Origin: Neocallimastix lanati (nom. inval.)
Lineage: Eukaryota > Neocallimastigomycota > Neocallimastigomycetes > Neocallimastigales > Neocallimastigaceae
Assembly (NCBI GenBank): GCA_016946835.1
Contig: JACVTC010000040.1
Coordinates: forward strand, 1,037,501 to 1,101,500
Length of the DNA: 64,000 bases
Direction: 5' to 3'
Below, piece by piece: positions 10,795 through 21,975 of the stretch. Each line of letters starts with the position of its first letter. Position 1 is the first letter of the stretch. The position numbers and the translations under genes were made by a program. The notes beneath the pieces are model-generated. The model was not told the origin of the DNA. It ran no database searches and saw only the letters and a list, made by a program, of their open reading frames with translations.

Positions 10795-13700
10795 ATGAAC
10801 CAAGCAAATAATCAAGGCTTCTTAAGAAACACTCAGAAAACAGTAAATGATCCACCACTGTTTTCTGGTATCAAGAGGGAATTCGACGGGTTCCTAACCA
10901 GAGCCGAAATTGCTATGGAATCCAACCCACATGGAATTAATAATGACATCGCAAAAGTCAAATTCATAATTTCTTATTTAATTGGAGAACCTTTAGACTG
11001 GGCTTCGTCTTTGAGACGCAACAATGACGAAATTTTGAATTCCTATGAAAATTTCATTAATGAACTTAGAGCTCGTTATGGTGAAGAAGAAGTTAATACT
11101 GTAATTGCTAATGGGAAACTTTGTTCAATCCGTCAACATAAGTTTGGCCGCGTTAACGATTACATTAATGAATTCAATAAAGTTGCAAGAAACTCAGACT
11201 TCAACGAGTCTGCAAAAATATACATGTTTATCAAAGGATTACATTATAAAATGAGAGAACATCTTGCCGTGGTCAATCCGAACCCAAACAATTTAAGAGC
11301 TTTGTTTACTGACGTTATTAGCATTGAGAGTTTAACCAAAAGACACAGTATTAATGAATTTTATTTTCATCAATACAATCACCGAAACAACGCTAGTTCC
11401 AGTACACAACTCACTAATAATGATCCCATGGAAGTTGACCTCTATCGAATCAAGAGAGGTCAAAGGAATACCAACTATTTCCCATCCAACAAGAAATTGT
11501 ACCAGGAGAATGTTAACTCTAAGGAAGAAGAAAGAAGAAAAGGTCTTTGCTACTATTGTAAGCAACCAGGGCATCTTAAATTTAATTGCCCGAACAAGAA
11601 GAGGCCCGCTACAGTTAAAATGATCAACAAGAAAGAAAGAAATGATAATATTGCATCTACTAGCTTAAGAAGAATCAGAAGAATCAACAGCCAAGAAGAT
11701 ATTTTGAAAGTCAGAAAAATTGTTGAAGAGCAAAACTCACTCTTGACCAAGAAAAGTAACATTATTGATTTTTATATCAAAACAAACGATACAGAAGAAG
11801 TAAAGGCAAGAGTTTTGATTGATTCTGGATCAGATCTTAACTTTATTCACCCAGAATTTGCGAAGGCTTTTGGAATCAAAACCCAACAAATTGAAGAACC
11901 ATTCCGTGTTACTGGTCTTGGTTACGGAATATCAACAGTTAAAAAGGAAACGGAGAAGTGCATTTTACGTTTAAAAAATCACTTAGAAATCATTCAATTG
12001 TATGTACTCAGAATTCCTGATGTTGATATTATTTTAGGTCTACCTTGGATTGAGAAGCATTCGCCTTATAATTACCACGACGCAAAGAAGATCTCCTTTG
12101 GCTCAGGATTTTGCGCTAGACACTGTAATAACGGTAAAAGAAAAAGAAAGAACAAGATCAAGAACAAGAAAAAGAACAAAGGAAAAGAATCTGCTACCGA
12201 CTTGGAAGAAAATAAAATTATTGAAGACTCAAGAAAAAGAAAATCTTTCTTTGAATCCGATTCCGAATCTGATTCTGAAGAAGAAATTTCTATTCGTGGC
12301 CGCCGAACTCGTATTAGAACTTGTACTGAATTTATTAATAGTGATAGCGATAGTGATATTAATGATACTTTTATGTTAGATAATTTTAGTGATAGCATTA
12401 GTGATAGCGATAATTTTAGTGATAGTGATGATATTATTGTTATGAATTGTGATAGTAAAATTAGTAAAAATAGTTTAAAGATCTTAAAGAAAATTTGTGA
12501 ATCAAGTAAATGTAAGAAATTAAATGTAATTGAAAAATGTAATAATGAAAATAATAATTTAAATAAAGATGATGAAAAGGTCGAAGTACCTGAAATCTAT
12601 TTGATGTTTAAAGAAGTGTTTAATGAAAATAATTGTAATGTGTTACCTCCGCATCGTAATTATGATTGTGAGATTAAATTAAAAGATAATTGTAGTTTAT
12701 TTTATGGACCGTTGTATCCTTTAACTGAGACGGAGAGAGAAGAATTAAAGAAATATTTAGAAGAAAATTTAAAAAAGGGTTTTATTAGAAAATCTTCTTC
12801 TCCCGCTGGAGCACCTATTTTATTTGTTAGAAAAAAGGATGGTACATATAGATTAGTTATTGATTATAGAAAATTAAATGAAATGACCATCCGTAACTCT
12901 TACCCTCTTCCTTTAATTAGTGAATTGTTGGATAGAGTTAAAGGTGCTAAATATTTTACTAAGTTAGATTTAAAATCTGCCTATAACTTAGTAAGAATTA
13001 AAGAAGGTGACGAGTACAAAACTGCCTTTCGCACAAGATATGGGCACTTTGAATATCTCGTTATGCCTTTTGGGCTTAAGAATGCCCCTGCTACATTCCA
13101 ACATTTTATAAATGATGTTCTCAGTGATTACTTAGATGATTTTGTAATCTCTTATATTGATGACATTTTAATTTATTCTAATACTTTAGAAGAACATCAT
13201 GTACATGTCAAGAAAGTTTTAAGAAAATTGTTAGAGAATCATTTAGTTGTTAAATTAGAAAAGTGTGAATTTGATGTAACTGAAACTACTTTTCTTGGTT
13301 ATGTTTTATCAAGAGATGGAATTAAAATGGATAAAGAAAAAGTTAAAGCAATTTTAGATTGGCCTGTTCCAACAAACGTTAAAGAAATTCAATCGTTTAT
13401 TGGACTTTGTAATTATTACAGAATTTTTATTAAAGACTTTGCGAAAATTGCAAATCCTCTCCACAAATTAACTAGAAAAAATGTTCCTTTTAATTGGAGT
13501 TCTGAACAACAAAAAGCGTTTGATACTTTAAAAGAATTATTTACTACTGCTCCTATTTTGAAACATCCTGATAGCAACAAACAATTCATTGTTGAAACTG
13601 ATGCTAGTAATTTTGCTGTTGGTGCAATTCTTTCTCAGGAATTTGATGGGCATTTGCATCCAATTGCTTTTATTTCTACTAGCTTAACTAAATCCCAAAG

Positions 13701-15564
13701 AAATTACCCTATCTATGACAAAGAACTTCTTGCTATTAAAGTTGCATTGGAAGGATGGAGACATTACTTAGAAGGAGCTCGCCATCAGTTTATTATTTAT
13801 ACTGATCATAAGAATTTAACTTTCCCTCGAAAACCTGAACTTCTTTCCCAACGCCAAATTCGTTGGTATGAATTCTTATCTAGATTTGATTTTAAACTAA
13901 TTTACAGAGCTGGCAAAAAGTCAGGTAAACCAGATATTTTATCAAGACGTAGTGATCATTTATTTGCTAGTGTTCGTCCTATTTCATGCGTTATTAATTC
14001 ATGTAGTTTTAAGAATGATTCTTTAATCTCCTCTATTCATGATTCTCTAGCTAATGATGAATTCTATTGCAAAATAACTGAATTTCTTAAAAATGATAAT
14101 TCAAAAGATCCCCCTTTTAGTAAAATCGATAAATTTTCTCTTGACAAAAATGGTTATTTACTTTTTGAAAATTTAATTTATGTTCCCAATAAAATTAGAA
14201 TAAGAGTTTTAGAACTCCATCATGACTCTATTTCTGCTGGTCATTTTGGAATTAATAAAACTATTGAACTTATTTCTCGTAATTTCTGGTGGCCTAAATT
14301 ACAAAAAGATGTTAAAATGTTTATTAAATCTTGTGAAATTTGTTCAAAATCCAAAATCCCAAGACATAAGCCATATGGTTTACTTTCTCCACTTTATACA
14401 CCAAATAGAGCCTGGTCTGCTATCTCTATGGATTTTATTGTTGAACTTCCGAAATCCAAAGATATGACCACTATAATGGTTGTTGTGGATCGCTTAACTA
14501 AAATGGCTCATTTTATACCATTTAGATGTCTTCCTACTGCTTCTATTGCTGCTGATTCTTTCATTGCTAATATTTTTAAACTTCATGGTTTCCCCGATTC
14601 TATTATTTCTGATCGTGGTTCTCAATTTACCTCTGATTTTTGGAATCGTCTTTGCTCTCTTTTAAATATTAAGCATTCTTTTTCTACTGCTAATCACCCG
14701 CAGACTGATGGTCAAACGGAGAGGGTGAACTCGATATTGGAACAATATCTTCGTTGTTTCATTAACGAAAAACAAAATAATTGGTTTGATTTATTACCTT
14801 TTGCAGAATTTTCTTATAACAATACTTTACAACAATCAATAAATCAATCACCATTTTTTGCAAATTATGGATTTAATCCAAAGTTTAATCCTGAGATTCC
14901 TTCAAACGAGAATCCACATAGAGCTGAAAAAAGAATATTGAATATTAACGAAAACATAAAGTTTTTAAAAGAAAATTTAGAACAAGCGAAAAAGACTTAT
15001 AAAAAATATGCAGATTTAAAAAGAATAGATTCTCCTGATTTTAAAGTAGGAAATAAAGTTTATCTTTTAAAGGGTAATACAACAAAGAAAAATAAAAAAT
15101 TATCTGATCAACTAATAGGACCCTTTGAAATCATTAGAAAAGTTAGTGATTTAGCGTATGAACTTAAACTTCCTAATAATATGCGCTGTCACCCTGTATT
15201 CCATGTTTCGCTCCTCGAACCTTACCATGAAAATGAATTCCCAAACAGAAGAAATACTCGTAGAAGAAATATTAATCTTACTACGGATACAATTAATAGA
15301 AGTCCTGAAAGAATAATTAAAATGAAAACTTTTAACAATAAAAATCGTTACTTGATTAAATGGAAAGGATGCGATTCTAATGAAAATACTTGGATCGATG
15401 AAGATCAAATTTTTGATAAACAATTAATACAAGAATACTATAGAAAAGAAAAGAAGAATAAATCTTCGAATATTAACAATGAATTTTGCCAACTACCTGA
15501 AGATTCGAACGAGTACTATGTTAGGCATAAATATCAACCTTTTGTGATCGATCTTCCTTCCTAA
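10795..15564 (+). CDS. Gag-Pol polyprotein of the Ty3/gypsy chromovirus
   Basis: The frame is open from 10729 but the first ATG is at 10795, giving 1589 residues. Domains in order: retrotransposon Gag (about 20-200); CCHC zinc knuckle C-x2-C-x4-H-x4-C (about 252-265); aspartic protease with Asp-Ser-Gly (343-345); a basic stretch, then an acidic Ser-Asp linker (about 490-545). Reverse transcriptase follows with Phe-Thr-Lys-Leu-Asp-Leu near 720 and the catalytic Tyr-Ile-Asp-Asp at 787-790. Next are RNase H (Asp near 935, Thr-Asp-His near 1003), integrase His2-Cys2 zinc domain (1142-1185) and a DDE core (Asp near 1212, Asp near 1270, Glu near 1312). The C-terminal chromodomain (about 1502-1545) has Leu-Ile-Lys-Trp-Lys-Gly and Trp-Ile. 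It copies element RNA and inserts it, probably guided to modified histones. No frameshift separates Gag and Pol. Confidence 0.95.
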   Translation: MNQANNQGFLRNTQKTVNDPPLFSGIKREFDGFLTRAEIAMESNPHGINNDIAKVKFIISYLIGEPLDWASSLRRNNDEILNSYENFINELRARYGEEEVNTVIANGKLCSIRQHKFGRVNDYINEFNKVARNSDFNESAKIYMFIKGLHYKMREHLAVVNPNPNNLRALFTDVISIESLTKRHSINEFYFHQYNHRNNASSSTQLTNNDPMEVDLYRIKRGQRNTNYFPSNKKLYQENVNSKEEERRKGLCYYCKQPGHLKFNCPNKKRPATVKMINKKERNDNIASTSLRRIRRINSQEDILKVRKIVEEQNSLLTKKSNIIDFYIKTNDTEEVKARVLIDSGSDLNFIHPEFAKAFGIKTQQIEEPFRVTGLGYGISTVKKETEKCILRLKNHLEIIQLYVLRIPDVDIILGLPWIEKHSPYNYHDAKKISFGSGFCARHCNNGKRKRKNKIKNKKKNKGKESATDLEENKIIEDSRKRKSFFESDSESDSEEEISIRGRRTRIRTCTEFINSDSDSDINDTFMLDNFSDSISDSDNFSDSDDIIVMNCDSKISKNSLKILKKICESSKCKKLNVIEKCNNENNNLNKDDEKVEVPEIYLMFKEVFNENNCNVLPPHRNYDCEIKLKDNCSLFYGPLYPLTETEREELKKYLEENLKKGFIRKSSSPAGAPILFVRKKDGTYRLVIDYRKLNEMTIRNSYPLPLISELLDRVKGAKYFTKLDLKSAYNLVRIKEGDEYKTAFRTRYGHFEYLVMPFGLKNAPATFQHFINDVLSDYLDDFVISYIDDILIYSNTLEEHHVHVKKVLRKLLENHLVVKLEKCEFDVTETTFLGYVLSRDGIKMDKEKVKAILDWPVPTNVKEIQSFIGLCNYYRIFIKDFAKIANPLHKLTRKNVPFNWSSEQQKAFDTLKELFTTAPILKHPDSNKQFIVETDASNFAVGAILSQEFDGHLHPIAFISTSLTKSQRNYPIYDKELLAIKVALEGWRHYLEGARHQFIIYTDHKNLTFPRKPELLSQRQIRWYEFLSRFDFKLIYRAGKKSGKPDILSRRSDHLFASVRPISCVINSCSFKNDSLISSIHDSLANDEFYCKITEFLKNDNSKDPPFSKIDKFSLDKNGYLLFENLIYVPNKIRIRVLELHHDSISAGHFGINKTIELISRNFWWPKLQKDVKMFIKSCEICSKSKIPRHKPYGLLSPLYTPNRAWSAISMDFIVELPKSKDMTTIMVVVDRLTKMAHFIPFRCLPTASIAADSFIANIFKLHGFPDSIISDRGSQFTSDFWNRLCSLLNIKHSFSTANHPQTDGQTERVNSILEQYLRCFINEKQNNWFDLLPFAEFSYNNTLQQSINQSPFFANYGFNPKFNPEIPSNENPHRAEKRILNINENIKFLKENLEQAKKTYKKYADLKRIDSPDFKVGNKVYLLKGNTTKKNKKLSDQLIGPFEIIRKVSDLAYELKLPNNMRCHPVFHVSLLEPYHENEFPNRRNTRRRNINLTTDTINRSPERIIKMKTFNNKNRYLIKWKGCDSNENTWIDEDQIFDKQLIQEYYRKEKKNKSSNINNEFCQLPEDSNEYYVRHKYQPFVIDLPS

Positions 15565-15587
15565 AGTTAATCTCGCAGGAGCTCGAC

Positions 15588-15600
15588 TTAAAGGGCGAGA
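15588..15600 (+). promoter_or_regulatory. Probable polypurine tract (plus-strand primer)
   Basis: AAAGGGCGAGA-like purine run ending one or two bases before the 3' LTR, in the position of the plus-strand primer of LTR retrotransposons. It contains one pyrimidine, so the exact primer is uncertain. Confidence 0.6.
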
Positions 15601-15601
15601 T

Positions 15602-16373
15602 TGTAAAGATATTATTAATATCTTTAAATAATTTTAATTAAATTTAATCATAAATTTAAGTAAAATTAAAATAAATTTATTTGAAATCACGTGTATAAAA
15701 TTATTGAAAATATTTTTAACATAATTTCGATTTTTTTCCCAATCATACTAATAAATTAAAAATTTCTCTTGTGAAACTAGTATTTGAAAATCATTTCTTT
15801 TTATGTAATTTAATTTAAATAATAAGAGTTAAGGTTTTTCACAAGATAAATTAACAACATGAAACTATGCAATTAGTCATGTTGAAACTTACGGCATTTT
15901 ATGCTAAATTTATATTAAATAATTATGACAACTTTTATATTATTTTTAAATAGAAAATATATAATAAATTTACTAATAATATTTAAATAATAAATAAATA
16001 ATAAATGAACTCAATTAGAATTGATTATATTTATTTTAGTTATTAATTATAATTCTCTTTATTTAGTAATAGTTAATTATTTATTATTAGTTTAGGTTAG
16101 TACTGTTTTAAATAAATAGCTAGATAATATAATTCAATAGGAATTATATATTATAAATGCAATAAGATAAAAATATAAATAGTTATCAAATTTCATGTAT
16201 TTTAATCGATGTAATTGTTATTAACGATTTCTTGTTAATAACACTTTAAAATAAATAAAGATTTTAATATTTAAAAAATTAATAAAACTTGTTCTTTAAA
16301 ACTATTATTTTGTGTTTTAGTGTTATTATTGAAGTGTTGATTTATAATCTATTTTTTTTATCAAAACTTTATA
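15602..16373 (+). repeat. 3' LTR of the chromovirus
   Basis: 772 bp, same start (TGTAAAG), end (CTTTATA) and length as the 5' LTR. I found no difference when reading both. It is followed by the right CCATC duplication. Confidence 0.92.
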
Positions 16374-17751
16374 CCATCATTACTACCAGATGGGTTTTTG
16401 CATGTAAGTCTGATAGTGAAGGTAACATTACTAAATGGAAAGCAAGACTAGTTGCCAGAGGTTTCAATCAAAAATATGGCATAGACTTTGAACTTACTTT
16501 CTCTCCTACACTCAACATCGATTGTTTAAAATTAATCTTCTCCCTTTCTGCAAAATTTCATTGGCCCATTCATCAATTAGACATTAAAGCCGCTTATCTA
16601 AATGCTCACCTTGATAAGGATATTTATACTACCATTCCACCCGGAGATACTAACTTTTGGAGGGGATACTGGAAGCTCAACAAAGCATTATATGGTTTGA
16701 AACAATCCGGAAGACAATGGTATATCACCATTTCTAATTTCTTAATTAATCAAGGTTTCAAACAATTAACCTCAGAAAAATGCTTATTTAAAAGAATCGT
16801 CAACAATAAACTGGTATGCTTAATTGGACTTTATGTTGACGATATGGTAATTACAGGAGAAATAAAAGAAATTAAATGCATTATTAATAAAATTAAAAAC
16901 AATTTCAAAATATCAAAATCAGGACCAATAGACTTTATTTTAGGCATAAAAGTTGAAAACAATAATTTCAATTATAAAATATCTCAAATTCATTTTATAA
17001 ACAATATCTTACACAAATTTAATATAAATAATTTAAAGAAAGTCAGTACTCCATGTGTGGGAGATAATAAAATTTCTGAAAATAAACAAGCTTTTGATAA
17101 AACCACTTACAAAAGTGCTATAGGAATGCTCATATTTCTATCTAAATGTACAAGACCAGATATAGCCTTTGCAGTTAACAAAGCAGCAAGGAATTCAGAA
17201 AGTCCGACAGTCTCTGATTGGGTAAAAGTTAAAAACATTATGAAATATTTAAATAGTACAAAAATTATAAATTAAGTTATAATGGAACAGGAGAAATTTT
17301 AGGATACTCAGATTCTGATTTTGCCGGTGACATTAAGGACAGGAAATCTACTTCAGGATATATTATTCTTATGGGAAATAACCCAATATGCTGGATGTCT
17401 AAGAAGCAATCAATAGTTACTACTTCTACTGCTGAAGCCGAATACATTAGTACTTCAATTTGTATTAAGAAGATTTTATGGATTAAAAATATTTTATATG
17501 AACTATTCAGATATTCAAGACCAATTACAATTTATTCAGATAACACTGCAAGTATTAAATCTATGGAAAATGGTGATTTAAATCCAAAGTTAAAACATAT
17601 CTCAATCAAATATCATTTCAACTACGACTATATATCTAAAAACATTATTAAATTAAAATATATTGAAACAAAGAGTATGCTAGCTGACATTTTAACTAAA
17701 TCTGTTAATGGACCAAAAATTAAAGAATTCGCAAATCGAGTTTTCTTTTAA
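16374..17751 (+). pseudogene. Ty1/copia Pol, 3' part (reverse transcriptase and RNase H)
   Basis: Continuation of the copia frame broken at 9057. From 16379 come Thr-Arg-Trp-Val-Phe-Ala-Cys-Lys and Ala-Arg-Leu-Val-Ala-Arg-Gly, then Gln-Leu-Asp-Ile-Lys-Ala-Ala-Tyr-Leu-Asn-Ala and the catalytic Tyr-Val-Asp-Asp-Met near 16833. Ser-Thr-Pro-Cys-Val-Gly and the RNase H junction follow. A one-base frameshift near 17270 separates RNase H (17277-17751), which still shows Ser-Asp-Ser-Asp-Phe-Ala-Gly, Ala-Glu-Ala-Glu-Tyr, Ser-Asp-Asn-Thr-Ala and Leu-Ala-Asp-Ile-Leu-Thr-Lys. All four acidic residues are present. Apart from the gypsy insertion, the frameshifts near 6695 and 17270 and the missing 5' end, the copy is well preserved. 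Confidence 0.9.
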
Positions 17752-17767
17752 AAAAAAAAACTAATTT

Positions 17768-17777
17768 GAGGGGGGAG
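17768..17777 (+). promoter_or_regulatory. Copia polypurine tract
   Basis: GAGGGGGGAG directly upstream of the LTR start TGTTATTATA. The same G-rich tract precedes the minus-strand copia LTR (complement of 4345-4353) and the TRIM-like element (complement of 25191-25196). It is the expected plus-strand primer. Confidence 0.85.
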
Positions 17778-18032
17778 TGTTATTATATAAGTAAATGAAT
17801 TAAATAAATATATTATAACTATATGTAATTAAATATTATAAATTAATGTAGACTACATAAATATATGTAATGTAATTCTATTGTGTAACAAATGAATAAT
17901 CACATGATTGAGTATATAAAATGTACTAACCATTTATGAATTAGAAAATAATGGTCTTTAAAATAAATAAATAAAGTAAACAAATAAATAAATAAAACTA
18001 TATTTTTAAATAAAAACTAAAGTGTAATTAAC
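17778..18032 (+). repeat. 3' LTR of the copia element
   Basis: Starts TGTTATTATATAAG after the polypurine tract. It contains TTGTGTAACA and AATAATCACATGATT, shared with the minus-strand copia LTR at 4110-4344, then a TATATAAAATG box near 17921. The right edge is set at TAATTAACA (18032) because family members end in TAACA; this is a best guess, and a later TTAACA at 18648 is possible. Confidence 0.65.
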
Positions 18033-19480
18033 ATATTTAAAACTTATATTAGCAATATTAATAATAAATCTTATTTTTTTATTTTTATATTAATTATGAA
18101 ATTTTGTATTAATAATACTTTTATATATTGATAATTAAAAATTTATATATTATATTTTAACTTTTATTATAAAATTTTATATCGAAATGTTTTATTTTAT
18201 ATTGAAAAATATTTTATTTTATTAAAAACCTTTATATTAAGATAGTATTTTTATTTTTATTTGAATGTTTTAACAGATTGTAATAATAATTATAGCCAAT
18301 TAAATAAATTTTTATTAGTAATATTTTAGATAGATTATTATAAAAAAAAATGTTTTATTAATATTATAAATGTATTTTATCTAAATGGTTATAATAAAAT
18401 TTTATATAATTGATTATAAAAATCAATTTAAATTAAATAGTTTTTATAAAAAAAAAAATAATAAAATGTAATTTAGTGGCAAGAACAACTTTTATACCTT
18501 GAAAAAAGAGTATAAATAGTTGTAAATTTTGCTACCAATTTTTAAAAATCATCAAATTAATAAAATAAAGAATTAAATAAATAAAATAAAATAAAATAAA
18601 ATCTTTGCATTTATTATTGTTTTTATTTAATTTCTCATAACCTTAACAGAAAAATGTAAGAAATTAGACTTATAGTTATAAGTCTATATTTCTTAATCCT
18701 TAATAATTATAAAATAATTATTAAGTTTACTTAATTTTATAATTAATTAGTTATTAATAATGTAACAAATTTTATTAAATTATATATTAAATTTTATTAA
18801 ATACATTTTGTATTTATTTTGTATGTATTTCTATATTCGTTTCTGTATCTATTTTTGTATTTTTCTTAATTTTATTCATAAGTTAATTCTGTTAAATTGT
18901 TATATTTTTCTTAATTTTATTCATAAGTTAATTCGGTTAAATTGTTAAAGTGTGAATTAATTTAACCGTTTAACTTACGTAATTTAGAACATCGGTTATT
19001 AAGGTTTTTCCATAAAAATGGTTTTACTTAATAATACGATAACCAATAAGTATAGATTATTGGTTGAAATCTTTCTAGGTTTTTCTACTAATCTTTTCCT
19101 GGAAAGTATTTTGTTAAGATTAGAAAATTCTTTATTTCTTTATTTTAAAATATAAAAAGGACTCTTGAGTTTCCTTTCGAAAATCAAGAGTTATTATTAT
19201 AAGAAAAATAATAATAACAATAAAATTTTATAAATTAAAATATTAATAATAATAATAATAAATTTTTTTTATTTTAAAATAATTTTTATTAATTTTTTTT
19301 TGGTAAAATAAAATAAATAAATTAAATTTTTTTATAATAAACTCGATTTTTTTAATAAAACAAATTTAAAATTTCCCAATTTTAATTAATAATATTATTA
19401 TTAAAATAAAATTGTGGATTAGAAATTGCTATAAAAGAATTTTTATTTCAATTTCCAACAAAAAAACGCCTTCTAAAGTG
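18033..19480. other. Non-coding AT-rich stretch
   Basis: No open frame or recognisable element. A 45-bp direct repeat (TTTTCTTAATTTTATTCATA start) occurs twice at 18861-18947. A TATAAAAAGGACTC box near 19151, preceded by CTGGAAAGTATTTTGTTAAG, looks LTR-like, but no partner LTR is visible. Confidence 0.6.
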
Positions 19481-19489
19481 ATTATCATT

Positions 19490-20300
19490 AACAAAAGAAA
19501 AATTTTGAAAGAAAAATTAAAAAGGATTAGAATTCAAAAATTAAAAATCTCAAAATTTTAGAGAAAAGAAAAACACAAAATAATGAAACATCAAAAACTA
19601 CTCCAAAATACAATGCAATTGATAATTCTAATTATTTATTAAAAAAAAAGGAAGAGAGAGAGTGACTCATGTACAGATCATAATATTTATAAGAAACAAA
19701 GAATTAAGCAATTAATTAATATAGAAAGACAAACATTAAACAATAATCACATTCCTATAAAACAAATTGATAATTTTAACAAATCAAATGAAAATGTTAA
19801 TATTGAAAATGAAACAAATCAAACAAGCAATGAAATAAATAAATAAATAGTATTGATTTAGATACTCCACAAACATTCCTAGAAGCAGTAACTAGTGATG
19901 AAAAGGATAAATGGATAGAAGCAATATCAAACGAACTTGAAAACCTCTACAACAACGAAACCATGTCCTTAGTAAAAAAGCTACCTGAAGGAAGAAAACC
20001 TATTGAATATAAATGGGTATTCACAAAATATAACGATAAAGGAGAACTTGAAAAAGGCTAGACTAGTGATCAAAGGATTTAAACAAATTGAAGGAATTGG
20101 TTATGACAAGACATACTCTGCCACGTTATCTGTTGAAAGCATGCGTTTAGTCCGCAATAGCTTCATTACATAAATGGAATATCCAACAATTAGACATTAA
20201 AGCTACATATCTAAATGCTCCTCTTAATAATCTATATGACAATTCCAGAAGGAGATCCTGTGATATTTGAAGATACTCCAGAATCTATGGATATTACATA
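19490..20300 (+). pseudogene. Ty1/copia fragment: linker and start of reverse transcriptase
   Basis: An Asn-rich linker (19730-19850) is followed by the copia reverse transcriptase N-terminus at 19855-20060 (Phe-Leu-Glu-Ala-Val-Thr; Lys-Trp-Ile-Glu-Ala-Ile; Tyr-Lys-Trp-Val-Phe-Thr-Lys). After a frameshift come Ala-Arg-Leu-Val-Ile-Lys-Gly-Phe-Lys-Gln and Gln-Leu-Asp-Ile-Lys-Ala with further breaks. It stops near 20290, before the Tyr-Val-Asp-Asp box. Differences from the copy at 8936-9057 and 16379 show it is a distinct subfamily. Confidence 0.75.
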
Positions 20301-21187
20301 ACCATTATTATAATCTGGATGACATTTATGATTGTTAATGAATTCATATATAGTTTTTCTATTTAGGTCATTTGTAATTATGTTTGGATTCATAGGTGGG
20401 AGTGGACTTTAAATTAAGTAAGAATTTTTAAGTTATATAAATAAGATTATTATTATAGAGTGAATTAAGAAGAAATCAATTATTTAATATATTTGATATT
20501 AACAATTAATAATATATATGTAAATATCAATATAGTAATAACCAATTATTTAAAAATTTATTATCAACATAAAATATATATTAAATATTTAATAATAATT
20601 ATTAAATATACTAGTATATCGCTATGTATATTATTTTATATCAACTATTTTTTATTTAAATTTAATAATTTTACAATTCTTTTTTATTTTTATAATATTA
20701 TACAATATACAATTTTGTATGAAATAGTTACATTTACTTCTTACATTATATAAAAGAGACCAATCAGATTCATCAACGTTTTTTTTTTGATTGCAGGTTT
20801 AATTTATTGGTTTTTCTAATCCTTATATTTAAATTTAAAACGTAACAAAAATAAAAATTTAAACTTATAATAATTATAATATTAAAGCATTAAAATAAAT
20901 ATAAAATTTGTTATAATAAATTTGATAAATGTATTATAATATTTTAATATTTAATAATATTTTAATAGTTTTATTATTAAATTTTTATTATTAATTTTTA
21001 TTAATATATTTTTATTATTAAATTTTTATTATTAAATTTTTATTAAATCTAATCCAATCAAAAAACTATTTTAATTATATAAAAAGAACAAAGTAGTACA
21101 ATACTTTAGTTCTCTCTTTCTTTCAATTAAAAATATATAAAGAACCAATAATTATGTTATTAAATTATCATATTTATTTATTATAGC
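20301..21187. other. Non-coding AT-rich stretch before the MULE
   Basis: No supportable gene. The 86-codon frame at 20493-20753 is Ile/Tyr/Phe-rich low complexity. The last bases before 21188 are ordinary AT-rich DNA in which the MULE inserted. Confidence 0.6.
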
Positions 21188-21196
21188 ATAAGATGA
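21188..21196. repeat. MULE target-site duplication, left copy
   Basis: ATAAGATGA, matching ATAAGATAA at 27386-27394 (8 of 9 bases, the first seven identical). Nine bases is the typical Mutator-like duplication length. Confidence 0.7.
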
Positions 21197-21296
21197 ATGT
21201 GCATTTCGAAAATTTTTCTTTCGAAAATTTGTATTTTGTTGTATGGCTTAAATATTTTTAATTTTAAGACACTTAATTTTATTAAAATTTTAATGA
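21197..21296 (+). repeat. Left terminal region of MULE-A
   Basis: This 100-bp end recurs almost unchanged at 49353-49463 (shared TTGTTGTATGGCTTAAATAT and AAGxCACTTAATTTTATTAAA). Its outer 50 bp is an inverted copy of the right end at 27330-27385. Confidence 0.75.
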
Positions 21297-21975
21297 ATAA
21301 TAATTAATTAATTAAATAAATAAAATTACAATTCTTAAAAATTTTCAAACACGTAATCTTACGTGGAGCGTATATCTAATTGTATCATAATTTTGTGGCT
21401 TTTTTCTACAATTTTTAAAAAGACATATATTCACAATATGGCGTGAATAATAATTGTGGTGATATTTTATGACGCAAATTTATAAGCCACCAAGGATTTG
21501 GCGAAATTCAACTGGACGAAATTCAACTTTTGGCGAAATACAACACTTCAATAAATAATAATTAGGTTAGGTATTTCTATTTAACATTAAACAATAAAAT
21601 AAAAATAAGAAATAAGAAAACTTATTTTTAAACATTGAAAAATAAAATAAAAATAAATAAACATTTTATTTTTTAATGCTGAAAAAATAAAATAAAAAAA
21701 AATTAAGAAATATGAAAACTTTTTTTTTTAAACATTAAAAACTAAAAAAAAAAAAAAAAAATAAAAAATAAAAAATAAAAAATAAAAAAAAATAAAAATA
21801 AATAAATAAAATAGTAAATAAAGAAATAATAAATAATTAATAATTAAATAATTATTTAAATAATTATATAATTAATTAAAAAAAGGTTTATTATTTTAAA
21901 TATTAAAAAAAAAAAGTTTCAAAGCATTTAAAAGTATATTTATTAAAATATTTTATTGAAAAATTTTAATTATCA

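Larger units (their letters stand above)
9058..16373 (+). mobile_element. Complete Ty3/gypsy chromovirus inserted in a copia element
   Basis: 7316-bp element made of a 5' LTR (9058-9829), leader with minisatellite (9830-10794), one long Gag-Pol frame (to 15564), purine-rich tract (15588-15600) and 3' LTR (15602-16373). Both LTRs are 772 bp and look identical on reading. The single open frame has no stop, and a 5-bp duplication flanks the element. Together these indicate a recent, possibly still mobile copy. The C-terminal chromodomain places it in the chromovirus branch. No conventional primer-binding site is obvious after the 5' LTR. Confidence 0.93.

Noticed and set aside
11332-12398. Several open frames of 69-109 codons overlapping gypsy Gag-Pol
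   Set aside because: They lie in other frames of the 1589-residue polyprotein, which has clear domains; they are shadows.
16289-16378. Start of a 328-codon frame inside the 3' LTR running into copia reverse transcriptase
   Set aside because: The first 30 codons are LTR sequence read through the insertion junction; the true copia frame begins at the CCATC duplication.
20493-20753. 86-codon open frame with membrane-protein-like Ile/Tyr/Phe composition
   Set aside because: Hydrophobicity follows from AT-rich low complexity; no start context, homology or splice signal.
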